64,000 nucleotides of DNA from Listeria swaminathanii (GCF_014229645.1 NZ_JAATOD010000001.1:1116001-1180000), one strand, 5' to 3'; shown: positions 45,439 through 57,261, numbered from the stretch's first letter. Numbers and translations: made by a program. The notes: a model not told the origin generated them from the letters alone.

Positions 45439-46239
45439 ATGAATATTTTTACACGCTTCTGGAAGAGTCTGTATTCCCCTGCGGATATTGCCTCGTTTCG
45501 AAATGATAAAATCAGAAAAAGTATCGTTTACATCATCGTTTTATCGTTCGTGACTTTCCTTCCATTAGCATACTTTACGAACGTTACGACAAAAAACGCG
45601 CTAAAAGTTGGCGAAGAAACCATAACAAATGAAATTCCGGATTTTAAAGTGACAGATGGTAAATTGGTTTTAACGGATAATACAGTTAAAAATGTCCCTA
45701 TCTCGATTGATCAAGATGAATTACATATTTATTTTGATGCTTCCGGTACACTTGATAAAGATGGTGTTGATAATAAAATCGCTTCTTATGATAGTGCGGT
45801 AGCTTTTCTTTCAGATGGTATTTATATTACTGCAGCTGGTGTTTCTCAATCTGTTAGTTATGAAACGGCCGGAATTAGTGATAAAGCAGATTTAGTTGAT
45901 TTATATACATCGATTGAGTCTTTAGCTAAATACTTTATTCCAATTGCTTTACTTGTACTCTTTATCTTTACGCTAGGTTCGGTATTCTTCCGCGTAGCAC
46001 TTTATGCGTTATTCGGATTTATTCTTTCTGGATTTGGTCGAACAGGCATTGCTTTCCGTCAAAACTGGATGATTGCTGCTTACAGTATTACGCTGGCGGC
46101 GGTTTTCACAATGGTTATGGAGGCACTGCAACTAGTTGTTCCTTTTGGAATGGAAATCAATATGGTTGTAAGCATGATTTTTGTCTTCCTTGCGCTTCGT
46201 TCAATCCCACCAAGCGAACCAACTACTTTAGAAAAATAA
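45439..46239 (+). CDS. DUF1189 family membrane protein
   Basis: A 266-residue protein of the DUF1189 family: N-terminal RFWKSLYSPADIASFRND, a first membrane helix at about 29-48, an extracellular region of about 115 residues, then four C-terminal helices from about 163. The family is common in Firmicutes; the function is unknown. RBS GGTGAGGTG. It is a single gene, divergent from sodA, ending in a good terminator. Confidence 0.85.
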   Translation: MNIFTRFWKSLYSPADIASFRNDKIRKSIVYIIVLSFVTFLPLAYFTNVTTKNALKVGEETITNEIPDFKVTDGKLVLTDNTVKNVPISIDQDELHIYFDASGTLDKDGVDNKIASYDSAVAFLSDGIYITAAGVSQSVSYETAGISDKADLVDLYTSIESLAKYFIPIALLVLFIFTLGSVFFRVALYALFGFILSGFGRTGIAFRQNWMIAAYSITLAAVFTMVMEALQLVVPFGMEINMVVSMIFVFLALRSIPPSEPTTLEK

Positions 46240-46244
46240 TTTTT

Positions 46245-46274
46245 AGCCACTTGCTTCTGCAGGTGGCTTTTTTG
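46245..46274 (+). terminator. Terminator after the DUF1189 gene
   Basis: The stem AGCCACTTGC/GCAGGTGGCT has a 4-base loop (one G-U pair), then TTTTTTG. Confidence 0.9.
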
Positions 46275-46351
46275 TAGCATTACACACGTGATTTTGTGAT
46301 ATAAAAGTGGTATGATAAAAAAATCAAAGCTAGACTAAAGGAGCGATTTCT

Positions 46352-47458
46352 TTGAATGAAAGAACATCTCGCGAAAATACTCGCCCAGTCCAAGTTGGTA
46401 ATTTAACGATTGGTGGTAGTAAAGAATTAACTATTCAAAGCATGACTACAACAAAAACGCATGACGTCGAAGCGACGGTAGCGGAGATTCACCGATTGGA
46501 AGAAGCTGGCTGCCAAATTGTACGAGTAGCTTGTCCAGACGAACGTGCAGCGAATGCCCTTGCTGCAATCAAAAAGAGAATTCATATTCCACTTGTGGCA
46601 GATATTCATTTTGATTATCGATTAGCGCTGAAAGCAATTGATGCTGGTGTTGATAAAATTCGAATTAATCCGGGTAATATCGGACGCCGTGATCGCGTGG
46701 AAAAAGTGGTTAATGCAGCTAAGGCGAAAAATATTCCGATTCGAATTGGCGTCAATGCAGGTAGTTTGGAAAAGAAAATCATTCAAAAATATGGCTATCC
46801 TACTGCTGATGGTATGGTGGAAAGCGCTCTTGCTCATATTAAAATTCTTGAAGATTTAGATTTTCATGATATTATCGTTTCTCTTAAAGCATCTGATGTG
46901 AATTTGGCAATTGAAGCGTATGATAAAGCGAGCCGAGCATTTAAGTACCCTCTTCATCTGGGAATCACCGAATCTGGTACGCAATTTGCTGGAGGAATCA
47001 AAAGTGCTGCTGGTCTTGGGGCGATTATGAGCTTAGGGATTGGGAACACGTTACGAGTGTCGCTGAGTGCCGACCCTGTGGAAGAAATCAAAGTGGCGCG
47101 CGAATTATTGAAATCATTCGGTCTTTCGTCTAATGCGGCAACCCTGATTTCCTGCCCTACTTGTGGACGGATAGAGATTGATTTAATCAGCATAGCTAAC
47201 GAGGTCGAGGAATACATTGCTACCATTAAGGCTCCTATTAAAGTGGCAGTGCTTGGCTGTGCCGTAAATGGTCCAGGAGAGGCGCGTGAAGCAGATATTG
47301 GAATAGCTGGTTCGAACGGGGAAGGCCTGCTTTTCAGACACGGTAAAATCATTCGAAAAGTACCAGAAGCTATCATGGTAGACGAATTAAAAAAAGAAAT
47401 TGATCTTTTGGCAGAAGAGCATTTTGCAAAAAAAGCAGATTTTGAAAGCCTGGGATAA
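46352..47458 (+). CDS. ispG: 4-hydroxy-3-methylbut-2-enyl-diphosphate synthase IspG
   Basis: A 368-residue [4Fe-4S] enzyme, penultimate step of the MEP isoprenoid pathway. Start is TTG at 46352, supported by AAAGGAG about 8 bases upstream. Cluster cysteines lie in SCPTCGR and [14 protein letters not shown]; the TIM-barrel part contains [12 protein letters not shown] and RINPGNIG. Of normal length for the two-domain bacterial form. Its partner ispH lies 8 kb downstream. Confidence 0.97.
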   Translation: MNERTSRENTRPVQVGNLTIGGSKELTIQSMTTTKTHDVEATVAEIHRLEEAGCQIVRVACPDERAANALAAIKKRIHIPLVADIHFDYRLALKAIDAGVDKIRINPGNIGRRDRVEKVVNAAKAKNIPIRIGVNAGSLEKKIIQKYGYPTADGMVESALAHIKILEDLDFHDIIVSLKASDVNLAIEAYDKASRAFKYPLHLGITESGTQFAGGIKSAAGLGAIMSLGIGNTLRVSLSADPVEEIKVARELLKSFGLSSNAATLISCPTCGRIEIDLISIANEVEEYIATIKAPIKVAVLGCAVNGPGEAREADIGIAGSNGEGLLFRHGKIIRKVPEAIMVDELKKEIDLLAEEHFAKKADFESLG

Positions 47459-47493
47459 TTGTATCCGGGTTTTTGTTTTAGGGAGGGATTTTT

Positions 47494-48201
47494 TTGGAAA
47501 AAGAGAATGAGCTAAGTTTTTATGATGGGGTTAAAGCTTGCCTTCCCACTGTACTTGGCTATGCAGGTATTGGCATTGCTGCGGGTGTGGTTGGTAAAGC
47601 ATCTCATTTAAGTCTTTTGGAAGTGGCGTTACTGGCAATTATTGTCTATGCGGGTGCGGCTCAATTTATTATTTCTGGTTTATTATTATTACAAAGTCCG
47701 ATTTCAGCCATTATATTTACTACTTTTTTAATTAATTCTCGACATTTTTTGATGAGTATGGCAGAAGCTCCCCATTTTAAAAAGTATTCTCTATGGAATA
47801 ATATCGGGATTGGCGCCCTTCTTACGGATGAAACGTTTGGTGTTTCGATGAATCAGATTGGGAATAAAAAGCCTGTTAGTGCCAAATGGATGCACGGGAT
47901 TAATGTGACGGCCTATTTGGCGTGGATTGTTGCTTGTATTGTTGGTGCTTTTATAGGGAATTGGCTGCCGAATCCGGAACAATTTGGGCTGGATTTTGCT
48001 TTGTCAGCGATGTTTATTGGTTTGCTTTATTTGCAAGTTGTTAGTGATAAAAGTAAAAAAATGAGTACGAGTTTATTTGTGATGCTACTTGTGGCACTGT
48101 TTTTAATTGTATTTATGCGTGTGATGTCGCCGGAACTAGCTATTTTAACGGCAACATTACTTGGCTGTTTGATGGGAGTGATATTAGAAAAATGGCGTTA
48201 A
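47494..48201 (+). CDS. azlC: AzlC family branched-chain amino acid exporter subunit
   Basis: A 235-residue membrane protein of the AzlC/YgaZ family, which together with AzlD exports branched-chain amino acids and analogues such as azaleucine. Features: ACLPTVLGYAGIGIAAGVVG, YAGAAQFIISGLLL, NSRHFLMSMA. Start is TTG at 47494 with GGGAGGG upstream. It overlaps azlD by 10 bases, which implies coupled translation. Confidence 0.92.
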   Translation: MEKENELSFYDGVKACLPTVLGYAGIGIAAGVVGKASHLSLLEVALLAIIVYAGAAQFIISGLLLLQSPISAIIFTTFLINSRHFLMSMAEAPHFKKYSLWNNIGIGALLTDETFGVSMNQIGNKKPVSAKWMHGINVTAYLAWIVACIVGAFIGNWLPNPEQFGLDFALSAMFIGLLYLQVVSDKSKKMSTSLFVMLLVALFLIVFMRVMSPELAILTATLLGCLMGVILEKWR

Positions 48202-48518
48202 GTTCGTATACTTTATATGTAATTATTGGTTGTGGTCTTGTTACCTTTATACCGCGTGTTTTGCCGTTTATTTTTGTCCGTAAGTTACAGCTGCCGGATG
48301 TAGTGATTCGCTATTTATCTTACGTTCCCCTCTGTATTCTGACAGCCCTTTTTGTTCAAAGTTTATTAGTAACGCGGGAAAATGGTTTTCCAGGTATCAA
48401 TTTTGAAAATCTGCTGGCTTCATTGCCTACTATTGTAACCGCAATTTTAACTAAAAATTTAATGTGGGTTGTTATCGTTGGGATTATTTCCATGGCGATG
48501 ATTCGCTTTTTTGCATAG
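48192..48518 (+). CDS. azlD: AzlD family small subunit
   Basis: A 108-residue, four-helix membrane protein of the AzlD/YgaH family (YVIIGCGLVTFIPRVLPF at the N-terminus; RYLSYVPLCILTALF). The ATG lies within the end of azlC, in another frame. Partner of AzlC in amino acid efflux. Confidence 0.9.
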   Translation: MALSSYTLYVIIGCGLVTFIPRVLPFIFVRKLQLPDVVIRYLSYVPLCILTALFVQSLLVTRENGFPGINFENLLASLPTIVTAILTKNLMWVVIVGIISMAMIRFFA

Positions 48519-48575
48519 AAAAGCCCTTTACTGGAGTGTGTTTTTGACGGGAATCAAAACCAGTAAAGGGCTTTT
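48519..48575. terminator. Long-stem terminator between azlD and prsA
   Basis: A perfect 16-bp stem AAAAGCCCTTTACTGG/CCAGTAAAGGGCTTTT has a 25-base loop. The T-run is stronger on the plus strand but it may serve both convergent genes. Confidence 0.85.
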
Positions 48576-48601
48576 TATTTATAGGTGGATCCGAGGTAAC
48601 T

Positions 48602-49483
48602 TTAGTTAGATGTTGTTGTGCTAGTTGATGAAGTGTCTGTGTAATCAGCAAATGCATCTTTTAAATCGCTATCTTTAATATCAATGTTGGCTGCTTTTAA
48701 TTCTTTTTTCAGTGCAGCAGTCATATTTTCAGAAGTTAATTGAGAATCGATATAAGCAGCTTTTACGTTTGCTTTTTCTTTTTCGTATGTGCCTTTTTCT
48801 GTTTTCTTCACTAATTGAATCAAGTGATAACCGTAAGTGGATTTGACAATACCACTAACATCATCTGTGTTTTTTAGTGCATAGGCTGCTTTTTCAAACG
48901 TTTCGTCCATTTCACCTGGACCAAATGGATCTAATAGACCGCCATTTGTGCTAGTTGCTGTATCTGTAGAATATTCTTTTGCTAAATCGGCGAATTTTTC
49001 ACCATTTTTTAGTTTTGTTTGGATTTCTTTGGCTGTTGCTTCGTCATCTACTAAAATATGGCGAACGGTGATGTCTGGTTCCCAGGTTTTATAATAAGCT
49101 TTTAGTTTGCTTTCGCTGACATCCATATTGGCTTCTGTCGCTTTTTGAACTAGTAGATTATACTCTAAATTTTCTTTGAAAGAAGTTTTCGTTAAATTAT
49201 TGGAAGATAGCGTTGATTCAAATGAGTCACCGTACTGTTCTTCGTATTTTTTATATTCTGCATCGACTTCTTTTTCGGTTACGGTGTATTTATCTGCTAA
49301 GATTTTTTTGAAAGTAAGTTGTTGCACGACCTCATTACCGTAAGTCGTTTTCATTGCTTCATAAAGTTCATCTTGCGTGACACTTCCTGCATCTGTTTTT
49401 ACGACCGCACTACTGCCACATCCGGCAAGCAGTAGTAATGTAGCTGCTATTACGGAAATCATCACTTTTTTTAATTTTGTCAA
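48602..49483 (-). CDS. prsA1: PrsA-family peptidyl-prolyl isomerase lipoprotein
   Basis: A 293-residue extracytoplasmic foldase. The signal peptide ends in the lipobox LAGC (Cys about 22). The parvulin domain covers about residues 134-225 (VRHILVDDEATAKEI, FADLAKEYSTD, GYHLIQL), flanked by helical chaperone lobes; the C-terminal tail is Ser/Thr-rich. L. monocytogenes has two PrsA paralogues; this locus corresponds to PrsA1 (lmo1444), the one without the major virulence role. RBS AAGGAGAGG. Confidence 0.93.
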   Translation of the reverse strand: MTKLKKVMISVIAATLLLLAGCGSSAVVKTDAGSVTQDELYEAMKTTYGNEVVQQLTFKKILADKYTVTEKEVDAEYKKYEEQYGDSFESTLSSNNLTKTSFKENLEYNLLVQKATEANMDVSESKLKAYYKTWEPDITVRHILVDDEATAKEIQTKLKNGEKFADLAKEYSTDTATSTNGGLLDPFGPGEMDETFEKAAYALKNTDDVSGIVKSTYGYHLIQLVKKTEKGTYEKEKANVKAAYIDSQLTSENMTAALKKELKAANIDIKDSDLKDAFADYTDTSSTSTTTSN

Positions 49484-49587
49484 ACTGTTCCTCTCCTTCT
49501 TCTTTCGGCTACTTCTTACTTTAACGATAAAAAGTGTCCAGAATAAGAAACAAATATGAAATAATTATGAACATTATACATAAAATA

Positions 49588-49613
49588 AAAAAAGGCCCGG
49601 ATTGCGGACCTTT
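49588..49613 (-). terminator. Terminator of the zur operon
   Basis: On the minus strand AAGGTCCG-CAAT-CGGGCCTT (one G-U pair) is followed by TTTTTATT. Confidence 0.88.
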
Positions 49614-49619
49614 TTGCTA

Positions 49620-50878
<1,259 letters not shown>

Positions 50879-50904
<26 letters not shown>

Positions 50905-51652
50905 GGCAAGCATCCTCCCTTCTGCGTTGTTCTGCTAATATTTCAAGTTCGCGGTCGGCCAAGTAATGTTGATATTCATGGGCAGAACCATCGAAAATAA
51001 TGCGTTTATTAATGCTTATAACATGATTAACATACGTATTCACGGCCATTAAATCATGGGTTACGAGCAAAAGTGTCATTTCTTCTGTCCGATTTAATTC
51101 AGCTAAAAGCTCGTAAAAAGCTTTTACATTTTCGACATCGACACCAACAGTTGGCTCATCTAAAATTAACAATTCCGGTCTGCTAACTAACGCTCGCGCA
51201 ATAAACACACGTTGCTGTTGTCCACCAGAAAGCTCGCCAATGTTGCGATGCAGATAGTCAGTCATTTCCACCCGTTTTAAAGCATAGTCAATAGCTTCTT
51301 TATCTTTATTGTTCAAGGTTTTAAATAAGCCTTTTTTCTTCGTTAATCCACTGGCGACAACTTCCTTCACAGTGGCTGGAAATGCAGAATTGAAGGCATT
51401 TGATTTTTGGGAAACGAAGCCGATTTTAACCCAATCTTTGAAATCTGCTTGTTTTTCTCCAAATAACGAGATGCTTCCTTGTTGTTTTTTAAGTACACCA
51501 AGAATTAATTTTAACATGGTTGATTTACCTGAACCATTAGGACCAATTAAACCAGTAAAACTGCCTTTAACAACTTGAAAATGAATGTTTTCTAAGGCAT
51601 GTTCTTTATCATAATGATAACTTACATTATTTACTTCTATGATTTTGTTCAT
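50879..51652 (-). CDS. zurA: Zinc ABC transporter ATPase ZurA
   Basis: A 257-residue ATP-binding subunit: Walker A GPNGSGKS (about 36-43), signature LSGGQQQR, Walker B LLILDEP, H-loop VTHD. The C-terminus is Arg/Asp/Cys-rich (RRREDACRDC). First gene of the zur operon, which imports zinc; the binding protein is encoded elsewhere. A promoter with an overlapping Zur box lies directly upstream. Confidence 0.95.
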
Positions 51653-51693
51653 TCATGTTTCTCCTTTGACAGCATTTGCTAGCCGCTTTTACT

Positions 51694-51722
51694 AGTATAT
51701 AAAATAATTGTCAAAATGTAAA
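51694..51722 (-). promoter_or_regulatory. Promoter of zurAMR
   Basis: On the minus strand TTTACA (51722-51717) and TATACT (51699-51694) are 17 bases apart, about 40 bases before the zurA ATG. Confidence 0.65.
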
Positions 51723-51740
51723 TCGTAATTACTTCGAATT
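51720..51740 (-). promoter_or_regulatory. Zur box upstream of zurA
   Basis: On the minus strand the 21 bases begin AATTCGAAGTAATT and end ACGATTT. They match the Gram-positive Zur consensus AAATCGTAAT-N-ATTACGATTT at 17 of 20 positions, and the right half is perfect. The box overlaps the upstream edge of the -35, so zinc-loaded Zur should autorepress the operon. Confidence 0.8.
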
Positions 51741-51751
51741 AAAAAACGAGA

Positions 51752-51790
51752 CAAAAAACCTGGAAAAAATGGTTATCTTTTCCAGGTTTC
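51752..51790 (-). terminator. Terminator after ppaC
   Basis: On the minus strand AAACCTGGAAAA pairs with TTTTCCAGGTTT, followed by TTTG; just after the ppaC stop. Confidence 0.85.
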
Positions 51791-51795
51791 TGTCA

Positions 51796-52722
51796 TTATT
51801 TAGCGAAAGTATCTGTTAAAATTGGGACAACTTGTTTTTTACGAGATACAACACCTTTTAGTGGTGCTTGATTTTCAACGAATTTTACACCATAAGCTTC
51901 TTCTACAACGGCTGTTTTTGAACCAATAGAGATTCCAACTGAGTCGTTAGTAAGAATGTTTGTGATGACGAACAAGTATAAATCAAGTCCTTTTTCTACG
52001 ATAGTATTCGTTATAAGTGCTTCTACTTCTGCGCGACGGCTGAGTACATCATTCACATCAACAACGTTAATTTGAGCGATTTCTACTTTGTTGCCGTTCA
52101 TGTTGAATTCTTTCGCATCCAGTAATAGTTCGGCTACTGTTTTTTTACTAACGTCTGCTCCGGCTTTAAGCATTTCCATGCCGTACGCTTGAATATCAAC
52201 TTCTGCGATAAGCGCTAATTTTTCTGCAGCAACTTTATCTTCTTCTGTGCATGTTGGTGATTGGAAAAGAAGTGTGTCAGAAATGATAGCAGAAAGCATA
52301 AGTCCTGCAACAGTTTTACTTACTTCTACTTCATTTTCACGGAACATTTTTAGAAGGATTGTTGTCGTACATCCAACTGGTTCAGCACGATAATAAAGTG
52401 GATCAGATGTTTCGAAGTTAGCAATACGGTGATGGTCAACAACGGCTGTCACTGTTACATCGTCAATATCGTCTACACTTTGTTGGCGTTCGTTATGGTC
52501 AACAAGTGCCACTTCGGAAACTTCATTCGCAACCGTTTGAACTAAACGTGGAGCTGTTACTTGGAAATAATCAAGAACAAAAGCTGTTTCACTATTAAGC
52601 TCGCCTAAACGAACCGCTTCAATATCTGCTCCTTGTGCTTTTTTTAATTCTGCGTAACTAATGGCAGAACAAATCGTATCTGTATCTGGATTTTTATGAC
52701 CGAATACAAGTGTTTTTGTCAT
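51796..52722 (-). CDS. ppaC: Manganese-dependent inorganic pyrophosphatase (family II)
   Basis: A 308-residue DHH-family pyrophosphatase hydrolysing PPi to phosphate. Metal motifs: [14 protein letters not shown] near the N-terminus, ALVDHNE, and [11 protein letters not shown] (the DHH signature). The C-terminal substrate site SRKKQVVP is intact. RBS AAAGGAGACG. It lies 15 bases after nfo on the same strand, so it is likely co-transcribed with it. Confidence 0.97.
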   Translation of the reverse strand: MTKTLVFGHKNPDTDTICSAISYAELKKAQGADIEAVRLGELNSETAFVLDYFQVTAPRLVQTVANEVSEVALVDHNERQQSVDDIDDVTVTAVVDHHRIANFETSDPLYYRAEPVGCTTTILLKMFRENEVEVSKTVAGLMLSAIISDTLLFQSPTCTEEDKVAAEKLALIAEVDIQAYGMEMLKAGADVSKKTVAELLLDAKEFNMNGNKVEIAQINVVDVNDVLSRRAEVEALITNTIVEKGLDLYLFVITNILTNDSVGISIGSKTAVVEEAYGVKFVENQAPLKGVVSRKKQVVPILTDTFAK

Positions 52723-52737
52723 TATTTTCGTCTCCTT

Positions 52738-53631
52738 TTAGCTGTTTTGAATTTTATTTAATAAATCTGGGTCAAATTCGCCATTTCTTAGCATTGCGAT
52801 TTCCCATTCGTATGGTGCTTTTTTAGATGCTTTATCTTCACCAACGTATGGCGTTTCAAGAATTTTTGGAACGTTCGTTAGTTGTGGATGGTGAACGATA
52901 TAATGCAAGGCGTCAAAGCCAATATGGCCAAAACCGATATTAGCATGTCGGTCTTTATGCGCGCCTCGTTCATTTTTACTATCATTGATATGTAGGACTT
53001 TTAAGCGATCAATGCCGATAATTTTATCAAATTGATTTAATACGCCGTCAAAGTCATTCACAATGTCATAACCAGCATCGTGTGTGTGACATGTGTCGAA
53101 AGTAACCGATAATAATTCGTTATGCGTTACCCCATCAATGATTTGGGCAAGTTCTTCAAAAGTGCGACCACATTCAGAACCTTTTCCAGCCATTGTTTCT
53201 AAAGCGATTTGCACATCTTGGTCATGGATTAATGCTTCGTTAAGACCTTGGATGATTTGTTTGATTCCTTTGTCTGCCCCTTCGCCGACATGAGCGCCGG
53301 GATGAAGTACGATTTGCTTGGCACCAAGCGCACGTGTACGTTCAATTTCAGATTGTAAGAAAGTAACACCTAGTTCGAATGTTTCTGGTTTTACAGAATT
53401 ACCAATATTGATAATGTAAGGCGCATGAACGACAATGTCAGCCATATCGTGTGCTTTCATATGTTCTAAGCCTGCTTCAATATTCAATTCTTCAATTGGC
53501 TTTCTCCGCGTGTTTTGCGGAGCGCCAGTATAAATCATAAACGTATTTGAACCGTAAGAAGCTGCTTCTTCACTTGCGCCAAGAAGCATTTTCTTTCCGC
53601 TCATTGATACATGAGAACCTAGTCTTAGCAT
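52738..53631 (-). CDS. nfo: Endonuclease IV (AP endonuclease)
   Basis: A 297-residue TIM-barrel enzyme cutting at abasic sites in base-excision repair. Zn-ligand signatures: [33 protein letters not shown], and [22 protein letters not shown], all canonical. It lies in a run cshB-nfo-ppaC with gaps of about 14 bases, an order also seen in Bacillus (cshB-nfo). Confidence 0.97.
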   Translation of the reverse strand: MLRLGSHVSMSGKKMLLGASEEAASYGSNTFMIYTGAPQNTRRKPIEELNIEAGLEHMKAHDMADIVVHAPYIINIGNSVKPETFELGVTFLQSEIERTRALGAKQIVLHPGAHVGEGADKGIKQIIQGLNEALIHDQDVQIALETMAGKGSECGRTFEELAQIIDGVTHNELLSVTFDTCHTHDAGYDIVNDFDGVLNQFDKIIGIDRLKVLHINDSKNERGAHKDRHANIGFGHIGFDALHYIVHHPQLTNVPKILETPYVGEDKASKKAPYEWEIAMLRNGEFDPDLLNKIQNS

Positions 53632-53645
53632 AGTTCATTCCTCAC

Positions 53646-54953
53646 TTATCGTTTTTTCCGTCTTTCGCGACGTTTAATTTCGTTCATTTTGTAGTTAATT
53701 TTCTTTTTATAGTTTGGTTTACCTTTTTGTTTTGCTTTTTTACGCATACCGATTTCACGTGGATCCGCTGTTTCGCGTTTTGCTTCACGTTTTGCACGAC
53801 GGTTGCGGTCTTCTAGTGTAACGAATTCTTTGTTTTTCCAGTCAACGTGCTTAAACTCAATACCCATTTTTTCCAGTTGGTTTAGACGATCTTCATCAGC
53901 TGGTTCGAATAAAGTAAGGGCGATACCAGAATGTCCGGCACGACCAGTTCGGCCTGTACGGTGAATGTAGAAATCTAAGTCATCCGGTAATTCATAGTTT
54001 ACAACATGACTAATTCCTTGGATATCAATACCACGAGCAGCTAAATCTGTCGCAACAACATATTGATAATCTAAGTTTTCGATTTGTTTCATTGTCCGTT
54101 TACGTTCACGTGGGTTGACATCGCCATGAATTTTGGCTACTTTAAGTCCACGTTCAACTAATCCGTTTGCTACTTCATCAGCCGTTGTTTTCGTATTAGT
54201 GAAAACAATCGCCAAATAAGGTTGCGAACCAACTAAAACATTTTTAAGTAAATCTATTTTGTTACGGCTACGAGTGGCCATAATACGGTGTTCCACTGTT
54301 TTTGAAGCAGCCACTTTTGGTTGGATATGCTCATAACGCGGATTTTCCATATATTTGCTTAAAAATGGTTTTAATTTTTGCGGAATTGTTGCGGAAAAAA
54401 CAAGCATTTGTAAATTAGCTGGCATTTTTCCAGCGATATGGTCGACATCGTTTAAGAAGCCCATATCAAGCGTCATGTCTGCTTCGTCAATAACTAGTGT
54501 TTTCGCTGTATGAACAAATAAAGCTTGTTCGCGGATTAAGTCATTGATACGACCAGGCGTTCCGACAATAATTTGTGGTTGTTTTTTTAGTTTATCGATC
54601 GCACGTTGTTTGTCCGTACCACCAATAACAAGCTGTACAGCGATTTCTTTCTCACTGTATTTCGTTACTTTGCGAATTTCATTATAAATTTGAGTAGCAA
54701 GCTCACGACTTGGTGCCGTAATAACAGCTTGTACTGCATCTTTTTCAGGATTCACATTGTTAATAATTGGCAAAATAAAAGTATGGGTTTTCCCTGTACC
54801 TGTTTGAGATTGTCCAATGATACTTTCACCTTTTAAAATGCCTGGGATTAGCTTCTGTTGTACTTCTGTTGGCTCATAGAATCCTAATTTATCTATTGCA
54901 AGTCCAATAAAAGGTTGAAAGCCGAATTGGTCAAACCTTGATTTCTTCGTCAT
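53646..54953 (-). CDS. cshB: DEAD-box RNA helicase (CshB-like)
   Basis: A 435-residue ATP-dependent RNA helicase. Q motif region FGFQPFIGLAIDKLGF, motif I SQTGTGKT, Ia APSRELA, II DEAD, III SAT, IV-VI TDLAARGID and HRTGRTGRAG. The C-terminal about 55 residues are very basic (KKAKQKGKPNYKKK), suiting RNA binding. Start taken at the ATG 54953 (MTKKSRFDQF). Cold-shock helicase role is by homology with Bacillus CshB. Confidence 0.92.
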   Translation of the reverse strand: MTKKSRFDQFGFQPFIGLAIDKLGFYEPTEVQQKLIPGILKGESIIGQSQTGTGKTHTFILPIINNVNPEKDAVQAVITAPSRELATQIYNEIRKVTKYSEKEIAVQLVIGGTDKQRAIDKLKKQPQIIVGTPGRINDLIREQALFVHTAKTLVIDEADMTLDMGFLNDVDHIAGKMPANLQMLVFSATIPQKLKPFLSKYMENPRYEHIQPKVAASKTVEHRIMATRSRNKIDLLKNVLVGSQPYLAIVFTNTKTTADEVANGLVERGLKVAKIHGDVNPRERKRTMKQIENLDYQYVVATDLAARGIDIQGISHVVNYELPDDLDFYIHRTGRTGRAGHSGIALTLFEPADEDRLNQLEKMGIEFKHVDWKNKEFVTLEDRNRRAKREAKRETADPREIGMRKKAKQKGKPNYKKKINYKMNEIKRRERRKKR

Positions 54954-55098
54954 AAAATATTTCCACTCCGTTCTATACCTAGTAGCCATTATAGCACATA
55001 ATTGGACATTCGTGCGCGCGATAAGACAACTTTGTCAAAACAATCAAAGTCATTTATACTAAATAAAGAATCTAATACAGAAATGAGGATGTTTTCGA

Positions 55099-56094
55099 AT
55101 GGAAATTATCAAAATATCCCCTCGTGGTTATTGTTATGGAGTGATTGATGCCATGGTTATTGCCAAAAATGCCTCACTCGATCCAACTTTACCACGACCT
55201 ATTCATATTTTAGGTATGATTGTTCATAATAAACACGTCACCGATGCATTTGAATCGATTGGTATTTATACTGTAGACGGGACAAACCGAGAAGAAATTT
55301 TAGATAAAATAACGACGGGAACGATTATTTTCACAGCACACGGCGTCTCTCCAGCTGTTAAAGCGAAGGCCATTGCAAAAGGCTTAACGACAATTGATGC
55401 AACCTGTCCCGATGTGCTCCATACATATGATTTGATTGTAGAAAAACAAGCAGCTGGATACCAAATCATTTATATTGGCAAAAAAGGACATCCTGAACCA
55501 GAAGGCGCGCATGGAACTGCACCTGATGTTGTTCATATAGTAGAAACTAAAGCGGATATTGATGCCCTTTCCTTTTGTTCTGATAAAATTTTTGTGACTA
55601 ATCAAACGACCATGAGTCAGTGGGATGTAGCAGATTTAATGGATTATATAACAGAAAAATTTCCGACATCTATACACCACCAAGAAATTTGCATGGCGAC
55701 ACAAGTGCGTCAAGAAGCAGTCGCGGTACAAGCGAAAGATGCTGATGTCACTATTGTTGTGGGAGATCCGAGGAGTAATAATACAGCTCGTTTAGCCCAA
55801 GTTTCAATCGAAAAAGCCGGCACAATTGCTTACCGTATTGCTGATATTTCGGAATTAGACATTCAGTGGATTATAGATGCGAAGAAAGTCGCTGTAACGG
55901 CCGGGGCAAGTACTCCCACCCAACTTGTGCGAGAAGTACTTCTATTTTTAGAGCAATTTGATGCAGCGGATAAAACCACTTGGGAGCGAAAACATACGCC
56001 AGACTTTGCCAATATCATCCCCAAAATGAAAAATAAAAATATGGAAGAAAAAAGACGCCAACGTTTGATGCATTTAAAAAACGGCGGAAACTAA
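55099..56094 (+). CDS. ispH: 4-hydroxy-3-methylbut-2-enyl diphosphate reductase IspH
   Basis: A 331-residue [4Fe-4S] reductase, last step of the MEP pathway to IPP and DMAPP. The three cluster cysteines lie in [14 protein letters not shown] and [10 protein letters not shown]; the catalytic Glu/His region is HPEPEGAHG. Somewhat longer than E. coli IspH because of a basic C-terminal extension (about residues 305-331). Single gene, convergent with the Nif3-like gene. Confidence 0.97.
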   Translation: MEIIKISPRGYCYGVIDAMVIAKNASLDPTLPRPIHILGMIVHNKHVTDAFESIGIYTVDGTNREEILDKITTGTIIFTAHGVSPAVKAKAIAKGLTTIDATCPDVLHTYDLIVEKQAAGYQIIYIGKKGHPEPEGAHGTAPDVVHIVETKADIDALSFCSDKIFVTNQTTMSQWDVADLMDYITEKFPTSIHHQEICMATQVRQEAVAVQAKDADVTIVVGDPRSNNTARLAQVSIEKAGTIAYRIADISELDIQWIIDAKKVAVTAGASTPTQLVREVLLFLEQFDAADKTTWERKHTPDFANIIPKMKNKNMEEKRRQRLMHLKNGGN

Positions 56095-56137
56095 AAACCG
56101 ACAAACTCCTGTTACATTAGGAGTTTGTCGGTTTTTT
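56094..56137. terminator. Bidirectional terminator between ispH and the Nif3-like gene
   Basis: A perfect 17-bp stem AAAACCGACAAACTCCT/AGGAGTTTGTCGGTTTT has an 8-base loop and a T-run. Confidence 0.92.
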
Positions 56138-56139
56138 TA

Positions 56140-57261
56140 TTAACAAAATTGGAAAGGATCTGTATTCACTTCGGAAACAATAAATTCTGCTTCATAGTCT
56201 AAAATTTTCGCTTGTTCTTCGATTGTGTTTTTCAAATAGCCTTTCATGACTTTTTCAATGTTATGGCCAGCATCAATCGTTGGTAAATTAATTGCTAGTA
56301 AATCATGGGCTGTGTGGTAATAAACATCACCGGTAATAAATACATCTGCACCAGTGGCTTTTGCTTGATGAATAAATTTATTGCCATCGCCACCAATAAT
56401 CGCTACTTTTTTAACCGTTGTTTTTAAATCACCAACAAAACGAACATTTTCGATGGCAAAAGCAGTTTTTAACTTGTCAATAAATGAAACCATGCCGATT
56501 TTCTTCGGTAAAGTACCAACGCGACCTAGTCCTTCTTTGTAAGTTTGCGTTTCTAGTGTGTAAACATCAATCGCTGGTTCCTCGTATGGATGTGCAATTT
56601 TAACTGCTTTTGTAATCGTTTCTGTTAAATATTGCGGGAAAATGGCTTCTATTTTCACTTCTGGAATAGAAGTCAGTTCCTCTTTTTTACCAATAGTCGG
56701 ATTAGCATCTGCTCCTGGTTTAAAGGAACCGATACCCGTCGTATGGAAAGTGCATTCTGTATAATTAGTGCCGATTTGGCCAGCACCATTGTTTACAAGT
56801 GCTAAACGTACGGTTTCGAGTTCATTTTCCGGAACATAAACTGCGATTTTGCAATATGGCTCTGTATAGGTTTCTTCAATCATCGTTGTATCTTGCAATT
56901 GAAGTAAATCTGCCAGAATATCGTTTACGCCACCTTGAGCAATGTCTAAATTAGTGTGTGCTGCGAAAACAGTAATATCATGCTTGATTAATTTTTTAAT
57001 CATTTTGCCTTGTTTAGTTGTTGTATCAATATGTTGTGTTGGGCGGTATAAGAATGGATGATGTGCGATAATTAAATCGACTTTTTTTTCAATAGCTTCA
57101 TCCACCACTTCTTCTAATACGTCTAAAGTAAACATGATTTTTCTCACTTTTTTGGATAAATCGCCTACTTGCAGACCAATCGGATCGCCTTGCATTGCTA
57201 GTTTTTTCGGCGCTATTTTTTCCATAATCGCTGTGTATTCATAGCCATTTGCGACTTTCAT
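56140..57261 (-). CDS. Nif3-like dinuclear metal centre protein (YqfO)
   Basis: A 373-residue protein of the NIF3/DUF34 family. Metal ligands: IIAHHPFLY, AAHTNLD and the C-terminal DAGHNIEKVM with ITGDVYYHTAHD. A central insertion (about 130-235, IAVYVPENELETVRLAL...AHPYEEPAIDVY) is the PII/CutA-like domain typical of Gram-positive members. Biochemical role is unsettled; some members are proposed GTP cyclohydrolase-like or metal-insertion proteins. It overlaps trmK by 4 bases, as in Bacillus. Confidence 0.9.
   Translation of the reverse strand: MKVANGYEYTAIMEKIAPKKLAMQGDPIGLQVGDLSKKVRKIMFTLDVLEEVVDEAIEKKVDLIIAHHPFLYRPTQHIDTTTKQGKMIKKLIKHDITVFAAHTNLDIAQGGVNDILADLLQLQDTTMIEETYTEPYCKIAVYVPENELETVRLALVNNGAGQIGTNYTECTFHTTGIGSFKPGADANPTIGKKEELTSIPEVKIEAIFPQYLTETITKAVKIAHPYEEPAIDVYTLETQTYKEGLGRVGTLPKKIGMVSFIDKLKTAFAIENVRFVGDLKTTVKKVAIIGGDGNKFIHQAKATGADVFITGDVYYHTAHDLLAINLPTIDAGHNIEKVMKGYLKNTIEEQAKILDYEAEFIVSEVNTDPFQFC

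Noticed and set aside
46954..47376. 140-codon antisense frame in ispG
   Set aside because: ispG is intact and conserved on the other strand; no independent signals.
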